Of a DNA stretch of 16,648 bases, positions 1 to 6,589 are shown piece after piece. This DNA comes from an uncultured Clostridia bacterium. Its GTDB lineage: Bacteria; Bacillota; Clostridia; Christensenellales; CAG-314. Made by a program: the position numbers and the translations under genes. The first letter of the stretch is position 1. Every line of letters starts with the position of its first letter. Below the pieces are notes generated by a model. That model ran no database searches, was not told where the DNA came from, and saw only the letters and a list, made by a program, of their open reading frames with translations. Where the stretch lies: positions 1 to 16,648 of the forward strand of contig CAKQXG010000030.1 in assembly GCA_934281515.1 (NCBI GenBank). The letters run 5' to 3'.

Positions 1-38
1 GCCCCAACCTTGACTACTTTGCAATCGAACTTGCCTAA
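1..38 (+). CDS. Possible 3' end of an upstream gene (partial)
   Basis: Reading from base 3, an open frame runs off the left edge and ends at a TAA at 36-38. The visible residues are PNLDYFAIELA. The codons used (GAC, AAC, GCC) match those of the certain genes in this window, and the Asn-Leu-Asp-Tyr ending resembles the last strand of carbohydrate-binding modules of the CBM6/CBM35 kind. That would fit a polysaccharide-degradation neighbourhood together with the GH3 gene that follows. Only eleven residues are visible, so both the existence of the gene and its family are tentative. Confidence 0.25.
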   Translation, partial: PNLDYFAIELA

Positions 39-59
39 CTAGTCCTTAGTCCAATAATG

Positions 60-88
60 TCGGGCGGCGAGCAAATGCCGTCGCCCGA
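60..88. other. GC-rich hairpin upstream of the GH3 gene
   Basis: TCGGGCGGCG at 60-69 pairs with CGTCGCCCGA at 79-88, giving ten base pairs including one G-T, with a nine-base loop. The downstream flank (accacaaacc) has no T run, so this is not a standard intrinsic terminator for the plus strand. It may stabilise a transcript end, separate the upstream gene from the GH3 gene, or lie in the GH3 leader. I saw no convincing promoter in 39-129. Confidence 0.5.
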
Positions 89-129
89 ACCACAAACCTT
101 TGACGGATAAAAGATTTGGAGTTTGACAG

Positions 130-3063
130 ATGAACAAATTGATAAAAAACTTCACTCACGCTTTTGTAGTGTTGTGTTTGCTACTGTTGTTTTGCGTGGA
201 CTTTGTGGCGGCGAGCTTTTCTACCACAATTACACAAGCGTTGTGCGGCTACGGCATCGATCTCGATTCCGAAGGCTCCAAGCAGGCGCGAGCCGAAGGC
301 ATTGCCTTGACGGAAAAGATCTGCGAAGAAGGCATAACCTTGCTTAAAAACAAAGATAATGTACTGCCCCTGTGGGACTACAACATCAACGTGTTTGGAT
401 GGGGCGGTTGCGACAACGGCTTTATCAACCAAGGCACGGGATCGGGTGCAGGTGGCGGCGACGCGGTAAAACTGTACGACGGATTGCGGCAGTCGGGCCT
501 GATGCTTAACGAGGAATTGTGCGACGACTACAATGCTTTGCCGCTGTCCCGCAAAAACGTCGACGCCGACACAATCGACACCAACATAGTTGTGGCTTCG
601 GACGACTTTTTGACCGACGAGCGCATAGACAACGCCAAGGCCTTTTCTGACATTGCAATGGTGGTGTTCTCTCGTCGTTCGGGCGAGGGCGCCGATTGCA
701 GTAAGTATCAGAAAGTAAACGGAACAAGGCGTAACAACGGCCGTACCTATCTTCAATTATGCGAAGAAGAGGAAAATCTGTTGCGCACGGTACGTAACAA
801 CTTCGGCACGGTGATAGTGGTACTCAACACAACCAACTTGCTGGAATGTGGCTTTGTAGACGACTACGACGTCGACGCCGTGCTTGCGGTGTATGCGCCG
901 GGCAACAACGGTATCGTTGCGCTGGGACGTGTGCTTACGGGCGAAATCAACCCGTCGGGACGTACGGTGGACACATATACATATGACCATACGACCAATC
1001 CTACCTACGTCACAAGCGGACTTGAAAGTACGGGTTTGTACACCGCAAACGGTATTCAAGTGGCGTATGTGGACTACAGTGAGAGCATTTATGTCGGTTA
1101 TCTGTGGTACGAAACTGCATGGAAAGACGGCTACTTCGAGCGCAAAGGCATGCAGTACGAGGACGTTGTGCAGTACCCGTTCGGATACGGACTCAGTTAC
1201 ACTACGTTTTCCAAAACGGTGGAACAAATCGGTATACGCAAGCAGGGTAGCGACATTGTAACGCCGTTGTCGTCCGTACGTAACGTGGAACTTACCGACG
1301 AAGTTGTCGTCAAGGTGTTTGTCAAAAACGAGGGCGACTTTGCAGGACAGGAAGTAGTGCAATTGTATTACAGCGCACCTTACACCAAGGGCGGCATAGA
1401 AAAACCTGCGATTAAACTCGGCGACTTTGCCAAGACAGGACTGCTTGAACCGGCCGGTAAGGGCGAACAGTTGGAGTTGAGTTTTGCCGTGTCCGACATG
1501 AAGAGTTACGACTGCTACGACGTCAACAACAACGGCTTTGCCGGGTACGAATTGGAAAAGGGATTGTACACATTGAGTTTGCGCGACAATGCGCACGCCG
1601 TGACGGAGCTTGCCGACGGCAGCAATGCGGAATGGACGTTTAACATCGGCAAGGACTTCCGCATCGAAACCGACGAAGTGACGGGCGCAACGGTAAGCAA
1701 CAAATTTACTACGTTTACCAATGCGACAAGCGGAGCCGCCAGTACACGTACCGAAGAAGCAATCAACAGCGGCATGAAGGCGTTTTCCGTTGACGGAACC
1801 GACGCGGGAGCAAACATCACATATTTGTCACGCGCCGACTTTGACAAGACGTTTCCTACGGCAGAGCCGAACAACCGCACAATGAGTGCCGAGCTTGCTA
1901 AAACATACGAATGGAAAGCCAAGCCGATAGCAAACGACAGCGACGAAATGCCGACAACAAGCTCCACGGCAACCAACTACAAGCTTGCCGATATGATGGG
2001 CGTTGCCTACAACGACCCCAAGTGGGACGCACTTGTGTCGCAACTGAGTAAAAACGAGTTGTTTGACCTTATTGCAAACGGCGGTTATCGTCAGAAAGCC
2101 ATCGAATCCATCGACAAGCCTTCCTGCGTGGAACTTGACGGACCGCAGGGCATATCCGTCTACATCGGCGGCAAGGGCAACACGACCAACTACCCTTGCG
2201 AAACAATGCTTGCTGCTACCTGGAACTGGAAACTGGCATATCAAATGGGTCTGGCTGTCGGCAAGGAGGCACGCGAGGCCAAGGTCGACGGTTGGTATGC
2301 GCCCGCATGCAACATACATCGCAGCCCGTTTAGCGGACGTAACTACGAGTACTACAGCGAGGACGCAACGATAAGCGGCAAAATGGCCGCATACACCGTC
2401 ATCGGCGCGCAGGAAAACGGTCTGTATCCGTACGTCAAGCACTTTGCCGCCAACGACACCGACTATCTTCGCGGCGGCAAGTACACATGGATGACCGAAC
2501 AAGCCTTCCGCGAAGTGTACCTTCGCCCCTTCGAAGTGGCGGTAAAAGACGGTAAGGCAATCGGCATCATGAGCAGTTACAACCGTATCGGCGCAACACG
2601 CGCTTCGGGGTGCTACTCGTTGTGCACCGAGGTTTTGCGCGAAGAGTGGGGGTTCTGCGGAAGCGTAATCACCGACGCGTTTTACGACACGCAACAACAG
2701 GACGCCGACGAATGTATTCGTAGCGGCAACGACTTGTTGCTAAGCAACCCCGGATTGAATGTGTTCCACGATATGAGCACTGCAACGGCGGTAAAGCAAG
2801 CGCAACGTGCCGTCAAGAATGTGCTTTACACCTACATCGAAACGCGCTATCAGGCAAGTATTGCCAAAGGTCTGGACCTTGACAGCGTAATCGGTCAGCG
2901 CAACGAAGTGTTCGCATGGTGGATACCCGTGCTGGTGGCAGTCAATGTGCTGATCGTCGCAGGTTTGCTTTGGTGGGAATACAGGCAAAATAAAGACGTG
3001 ATAAATGCATTTTTCTTCAAAGTATTCAAGCGCAAAGACAGCGCGGCACAACCGCAGCGATAA
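130..3063 (+). CDS. Membrane-anchored glycoside hydrolase family 3 (beta-glucosidase type), domain order swapped
   Basis: Retaining glycosidase of family GH3, probably removing terminal beta-linked sugars at the cell surface; the exact substrate cannot be read from sequence. The usual family order is reversed. The alpha/beta sandwich ('C-terminal') domain comes first (about residues 55-290; GITLLKNKDNVLPL at 68-81, SGEGAD at 184-189 with E186 the likely acid/base). A fibronectin-III-like domain follows (about 390-490, after FGYGLSYTTF), then a linker with SRADFDKTFPTAEP, and last the TIM-barrel catalytic domain (about 615-905). The barrel shows ELDGPQG at 668-674, GRNYEYYSED, KHFAAND at 770-776, and SVITDA with D849 as the expected nucleophile. 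This permuted order is known in Ruminococcus and Butyrivibrio beta-glucosidases. A hydrophobic signal sequence (about 9-29) and a second membrane segment (about 929-949) followed by a Lys/Arg-rich tail suggest an outward-facing anchored enzyme. GGAG at 118-121 lies 8 bases before the ATG. It stands alone on the plus strand and converges on the minus-strand genes. Confidence 0.92.
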   Translation: MNKLIKNFTHAFVVLCLLLLFCVDFVAASFSTTITQALCGYGIDLDSEGSKQARAEGIALTEKICEEGITLLKNKDNVLPLWDYNINVFGWGGCDNGFINQGTGSGAGGGDAVKLYDGLRQSGLMLNEELCDDYNALPLSRKNVDADTIDTNIVVASDDFLTDERIDNAKAFSDIAMVVFSRRSGEGADCSKYQKVNGTRRNNGRTYLQLCEEEENLLRTVRNNFGTVIVVLNTTNLLECGFVDDYDVDAVLAVYAPGNNGIVALGRVLTGEINPSGRTVDTYTYDHTTNPTYVTSGLESTGLYTANGIQVAYVDYSESIYVGYLWYETAWKDGYFERKGMQYEDVVQYPFGYGLSYTTFSKTVEQIGIRKQGSDIVTPLSSVRNVELTDEVVVKVFVKNEGDFAGQEVVQLYYSAPYTKGGIEKPAIKLGDFAKTGLLEPAGKGEQLELSFAVSDMKSYDCYDVNNNGFAGYELEKGLYTLSLRDNAHAVTELADGSNAEWTFNIGKDFRIETDEVTGATVSNKFTTFTNATSGAASTRTEEAINSGMKAFSVDGTDAGANITYLSRADFDKTFPTAEPNNRTMSAELAKTYEWKAKPIANDSDEMPTTSSTATNYKLADMMGVAYNDPKWDALVSQLSKNELFDLIANGGYRQKAIESIDKPSCVELDGPQGISVYIGGKGNTTNYPCETMLAATWNWKLAYQMGLAVGKEAREAKVDGWYAPACNIHRSPFSGRNYEYYSEDATISGKMAAYTVIGAQENGLYPYVKHFAANDTDYLRGGKYTWMTEQAFREVYLRPFEVAVKDGKAIGIMSSYNRIGATRASGCYSLCTEVLREEWGFCGSVITDAFYDTQQQDADECIRSGNDLLLSNPGLNVFHDMSTATAVKQAQRAVKNVLYTYIETRYQASIAKGLDLDSVIGQRNEVFAWWIPVLVAVNVLIVAGLLWWEYRQNKDVINAFFFKVFKRKDSAAQPQR

Positions 3064-3120
3064 CTCTATTTGCAAACGGCTTGTGTGTGTGATGTAATTA
3101 AAAACTTAATACGTATACAA

Positions 3121-3156
3121 AAATTGCCTGCATTTCTTACGAAGTGCAGGCAATTT
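3121..3156. terminator. Bidirectional intrinsic terminator between convergent genes
   Basis: AAATTGCCTGCATTTC (3121-3136) pairs with GAAGTGCAGGCAATTT (3141-3156) around the loop TTAC, a 16-base-pair stem with one G-T pair. The plus-strand side continues into atttt and the minus-strand side into a T run (complement of acaaaa at 3117-3122), so it can stop transcripts from both the GH3 gene (ends 3063) and the HPt gene (ends 3242). The rest of the 178-base gap (3064-3120 and 3157-3241) shows no gene and no clear promoter. Confidence 0.88.
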
Positions 3157-3241
3157 ATTTTGGTTCGATCGGTGTATTTGCTGCGGTTACTCGTCATGGA
3201 CAAGTGCGTCGTTGAGCGTTGCTGTATGGGTGTAAGAAGGT

Positions 3242-3595
3242 CTAGTTTTTGGCAAATTGCCCGATTGCCTTTGTCAGCGCGGCGTAGTCGGCTTTTACCT
3301 TGACGAAGGCTTGATCGGCATTGTCAAATGTGCGACGGCGCAGTATCTCCGTCAATTCCGCTGCCGATTGTCCCAGCGTGACAAATCCTAGGTTTTGGCT
3401 AGTGCCTTTAAGCGTGTGTGCCGCAACAAAGGCGTTGTCTATGTCGCGGTCGGCCATTGCCTTGGTCAGCTTTGCAAAACTGTCGTCGGACAGAAATTTT
3501 ATGGCAAAACGAGCTACGTTCTCTTCGGAAATAAGTCTGCTTTTCACTTCTTCGACGTTTCCGCCCGCAATCAGGTACAATTCCTTAATCGTCAT
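3242..3595 (-). CDS. Stand-alone histidine phosphotransfer (HPt) protein
   Basis: Cytoplasmic phosphate carrier of 117 residues, the normal size for a single HPt four-helix domain. The signature AHTLKGTSQNLG (about residues 59-70) contains the phospho-accepting histidine followed by the usual Lys-Gly pair, and the following helix GQSAAELTEILRR is typical. HPt proteins shuttle a phosphoryl group between two receiver domains. Here the donor is most likely the receiver at the C-terminus of the kinase encoded immediately upstream, and the acceptor may be the receiver in the GGDEF/HD-GYP protein of the same cluster. The start ATG overlaps the kinase stop as ATGA. A run of ten G residues just upstream in the transcript may serve as ribosome binding site. 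It is the last gene of the group and ends before the terminator at 3121-3156. Confidence 0.9.
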   Translation of the reverse strand: MTIKELYLIAGGNVEEVKSRLISEENVARFAIKFLSDDSFAKLTKAMADRDIDNAFVAAHTLKGTSQNLGFVTLGQSAAELTEILRRRTFDNADQAFVKVKADYAALTKAIGQFAKN

Positions 3596-5769
3596 CTAAA
3601 AATCCCCCCCCCCGAATGTAACAGTTGTGTTATGGCTCGCACAAGTTTGTCCCCGTCAATGGGTTTGGCGATGTGTGCGTTCATGCCTGCCGTTCGGGCG
3701 GCTTTGATGTCATCGGCAAATGCGCTTGCCGTCATTGCAACAATCGGTACCGTCTTGGCGTCGGCACGGTCCATATCGCGTATCGTGCTTGTTGCCGTCA
3801 GTCCGTCTACATTGGGCATCATCACATCCATCAATATCACGTCTATGCCGCCGACTTCGCTCCCGGCAAATATGTCTATCGCCTGTTTGCCGTCGGCTGC
3901 ATGTATAACGGTTGCCCCCGATACTTGCAACATAAACTCTACAATTTCGTAGTTAAGTTCGTTGTCCTCGGCTACAAGCACGTTTCTGCCGCTCAACACT
4001 TCGGATGCGGCAACAGTCGGCACCTTGGATGGTTCCGTTGCCCAACCGTCAATGGCTTGCAACCTGATGTGTACCGTAAAGGTGGTGCCTACGCCTTTCT
4101 TTGTGTTGACGTCTATCGTCCAGCCTGCCTTATCGACAAGTTTGTTGACGATTGACAAGCCCAATCCTACGCCTTCGAGTGTTTTGCCGTCAGCCCGGTT
4201 TTCCCGTTCGAACGGCTCGTACATCTTCTGCACAAACTCCTTGCTCATGCCCACGCCGGTGTCGGCGCAGATAAAGTCGAATGTGGCATAACCGTCCACA
4301 AAACCTGTTTCGGTACACGTTACTGTCACGTTGCCGCTCGGTTTGTTGTACTTTATTGCATTGGCGATAAGATTAGAAAAAATGCGTTTAAGTTGCGTCT
4401 TGCCACCAAACAGGAAGTCGTGTTTGATGTTGCGTGTTTTTGCGACAAATGTAAGTCCTGCTTCTTTGGCTTGTATGGCGGTAAAGGAAGTTACTTCTTC
4501 AAACAGTCCCGTCAATACAAACTTTTCGTCTTTCCAGTTGATATCTTCTTCCGTGGACAGTTGGTTCATTTCCAAAAGGTCGTTGACAAGATCCAGCAGG
4601 TAGTCGGACGTCGCCCAGATCTTTTGGCGGCACTCTATCTGCTTTTCCATATCGTCGGGGTAGTAGTCGCCGATCTTCAACATTCCGCGTATGCCGTTTA
4701 TCGGGGTACGCAAGTCGTGGCTCATGCGGCGCAAAAAGTCGGTTTTGACTTCGTTTGCACGTATCGCTTGTTGAGCAAGTTTTTCCTTTTCGGCGGAGTA
4801 TATTTCTTCACGGCGTTGTTCTTCCATGCGCTTGCCGTACAGCATTGTGCTGCGCAAAACCACAAGTATTGCCACTGCAAGCAGGTACAGCATCATTGTG
4901 TATGACATCATTGTCGACCGCTGCGAAAACACTTCCGAAGAGGGCATGTACGTGTAGATGTACATATTTTTTACCTTGGAGCGTATGCCGTAGTAGGTGG
5001 TGCCTTCGTCCTCGGCAATCAGCAGAGTGTCGCTTGTTTCGTTTTGACGGAGTTTGCGTACCACGGGGACTTCGTTGGCAGTCATGCCGACCGTTTCGCC
5101 GCTGTTTGTCGCAAGTATGTTGATACCGTCGGTTACGACAACAACTCCGTCGGAACCGAACACATAGCCTTTCAGCAAGGTGGAAATGGAGTATCTGTCG
5201 CTTTCTACGCTACTTACCATTCGGCGGCGATAGCATAGCACTGTGCCTTGTCTGTCACTACGCGCAACTAATGCGCAGTCGTAGTAGTAGCCGTTGTCAA
5301 GTAGGCGCTCGGAGTGGCACTTAAACAAATCTTCGGCGGTAGTATCAAATCCGTCAAAGTGTTGCTTAAACACATCTGTATTTGTTTCGTGGTCGAAGTA
5401 GTACGCAGCAACGGTTTGCCCTTGTTCGCCATTAGTAGTGACAATAATTCCGTTTAGTCTGTTTCCCTCGGCTTGCGCGGCAATCTGTTGTGTAAGGTCA
5501 TCGGCTTGGTAGTCTAGTATACTGCGTATGGCAAACGCTCTGTCGGAAACGTCGTACAAGCTGCGCGACACTTCTTCGGCGGCAAGTTCCTCGTAACGTA
5601 TGCATTGTTGTCTGATGTATTGCGATATGCTCTTCATCTGCGTTTGTGCGTTAAGTTTGTCGACGGAAGTGCCGACGACTGCCACAAACACGGCAAGTAT
5701 CAAGCCTATCAATATAAACGAGGCAATGTAGATAAGCCAGGATTTTGTTTCGTTAGTTTTCTTGTCCAT
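3592..5769 (-). CDS. Cache-type hybrid sensor histidine kinase with C-terminal receiver
   Basis: Membrane sensor kinase of 725 residues. Order: transmembrane helix (about 11-33); extracellular sensor of about 250 residues with the double-Cache-like stretch GYVFGSDGVVVVTDG (201-215); second transmembrane helix (about 291-310); coiled-coil linker (about 311-345); HisKA domain with MSHDLRTPINGI, phospho-accepting H351; ATPase domain with N box NLIANAIKYN (466-475), DTGVGM (503-508) and GVGLGL (533-538); receiver domain (about 595-715) with acidic pocket EDN 601-603, phospho-accepting D648, T680 and K702. All catalytic residues are present, so it should autophosphorylate and pass phosphate to its own receiver, then to the HPt protein. 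The ATG at 5769 was chosen; a TTG six bases upstream is the alternative. It overlaps the preceding lipoprotein gene by 17 bases and the HPt gene by 4 (ATGA). The upstream solute-binding protein may present a ligand to the sensor (inference). Confidence 0.93.
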   Translation of the reverse strand: MDKKTNETKSWLIYIASFILIGLILAVFVAVVGTSVDKLNAQTQMKSISQYIRQQCIRYEELAAEEVSRSLYDVSDRAFAIRSILDYQADDLTQQIAAQAEGNRLNGIIVTTNGEQGQTVAAYYFDHETNTDVFKQHFDGFDTTAEDLFKCHSERLLDNGYYYDCALVARSDRQGTVLCYRRRMVSSVESDRYSISTLLKGYVFGSDGVVVVTDGINILATNSGETVGMTANEVPVVRKLRQNETSDTLLIAEDEGTTYYGIRSKVKNMYIYTYMPSSEVFSQRSTMMSYTMMLYLLAVAILVVLRSTMLYGKRMEEQRREEIYSAEKEKLAQQAIRANEVKTDFLRRMSHDLRTPINGIRGMLKIGDYYPDDMEKQIECRQKIWATSDYLLDLVNDLLEMNQLSTEEDINWKDEKFVLTGLFEEVTSFTAIQAKEAGLTFVAKTRNIKHDFLFGGKTQLKRIFSNLIANAIKYNKPSGNVTVTCTETGFVDGYATFDFICADTGVGMSKEFVQKMYEPFERENRADGKTLEGVGLGLSIVNKLVDKAGWTIDVNTKKGVGTTFTVHIRLQAIDGWATEPSKVPTVAASEVLSGRNVLVAEDNELNYEIVEFMLQVSGATVIHAADGKQAIDIFAGSEVGGIDVILMDVMMPNVDGLTATSTIRDMDRADAKTVPIVAMTASAFADDIKAARTAGMNAHIAKPIDGDKLVRAITQLLHSGGGIFR
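3604..3613 (-). repeat. Homopolymer G(10) tract at the kinase-HPt junction
   Basis: Ten consecutive C on the plus strand (ten G in the transcript) encode three glycines (residues 720-722) near the kinase C-terminus. The tract ends 8 bases before the HPt start codon. Runs of this length are prone to slippage during replication or transcription, and the G-rich stretch could also pair with the ribosomal anti-Shine-Dalgarno sequence. The tract is directly visible; its variability is inference, and homopolymers are also where sequencing errors concentrate. Confidence 0.75.
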
Positions 5770-6589
5770 AGTCAACTATATACATTTCGGGGTTCAGCCC
5801 GTAGCTTGTAATCAACTGTGTAATGTATCCGTTGTTTTTTAGCAAATACAATGTTTGGTTGATTTTTTCGATTACGTCTGCGTGTGTGCCTATCAAAAAT
5901 GCTACGCCGACCTGCACTTCCAACAGCGGGTCGGGCAGAATTTTCAGTTTAGTAGAGTTTGTCTGCATGTAATTGTACAACACCAATTCGTGTCCCGCAA
6001 CGGCGTCTACGTATCCGTTGTTTATCGCGGCAAAGGCGTACGAAATGTCGGAAAAGCAGTCAAGTCGTTTGAGATTTGGCACAGACGGATCTTTTTCGCC
6101 TGCTTCCGACGAAAATATTTCGTCGGGTTTGGTAGTGGATTGTACGGCAAGTCGTTTGCCTTCCAGGTCGGAAATAGCGTTAATGTCGCTGTCGAACGGT
6201 ACGGCAACAACCTGTATGCTGTTCATGTAGGGCAACGTCCAGGAGTAGAGCGATTCTCTGCCGTTGATGGAAAAACAACCCCACAGGCAATCGATTTCGC
6301 CGTTTTCCAGCAGTGTTTTCTTCTCCGTCCATTCTATGTGTACAAACTTGGGCGTGTAGCCGATGTTGCGACAAATCTCTGTAGCAAGTTCGACGTCGAT
6401 GCCTGCAAAGTTGCCGTCCTCGTCGCGGTAGACAAACGGCTCGTAGTAATCGCTGCCGATAACCAATTCGGGCAGCGTTTGTGTGTCGTTGTCGGACGTA
6501 GAGTTGTCTGCGCAACAGCACAACAACAGCATGCTCAGCAACAGCGCCGCTACCAAAGCAGCGGTCCTTTGTAAAAGATGTTTATTCAT
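5753..6589 (-). CDS. Family 3 extracellular solute-binding lipoprotein, probable sensor accessory
   Basis: Two-lobed ligand-binding protein of the amino-acid-binding family (SBP_bac_3), 278 residues from the ATG at 6589. A lysine/arginine start, hydrophobic stretch (8-23) and cysteines 24-26 suggest a lipoprotein signal, although LLLCCC is a poor lipobox. Typical blocks follow: LVIGSDYYEPFVYRDEDGNFAGIDVELA (42-69), NGRESLYSWTLPY (109-121), in which R111 is the usual ligand-carboxylate arginine, and INNGYVDAVAGHELVL (189-204). In that last block the position usually taken by the amino-group-binding Asp appears to be His200; this is my alignment by eye. No permease or ATPase gene accompanies it. 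It lies between two signalling genes, overlapping the upstream enzyme gene by 8 bases (ATGAATAA) and the kinase gene by 17, which suggests a sensing role rather than transport. A longer TTG start at 6610 is possible but would precede the signal sequence with an unneeded extension. Confidence 0.85.
   Translation of the reverse strand: MNKHLLQRTAALVAALLLSMLLLCCCADNSTSDNDTQTLPELVIGSDYYEPFVYRDEDGNFAGIDVELATEICRNIGYTPKFVHIEWTEKKTLLENGEIDCLWGCFSINGRESLYSWTLPYMNSIQVVAVPFDSDINAISDLEGKRLAVQSTTKPDEIFSSEAGEKDPSVPNLKRLDCFSDISYAFAAINNGYVDAVAGHELVLYNYMQTNSTKLKILPDPLLEVQVGVAFLIGTHADVIEKINQTLYLLKNNGYITQLITSYGLNPEMYIVDYGQEN

Noticed and set aside
3242..5769. Kinase-HPt fusion by frameshifting at the G(10) tract
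   Set aside because: The HPt frame has a TAG at 3598-3596 directly before its ATG, so a -1 shift ends translation there and the +1 shift ends at 3587-3585. Neither yields a fusion protein.
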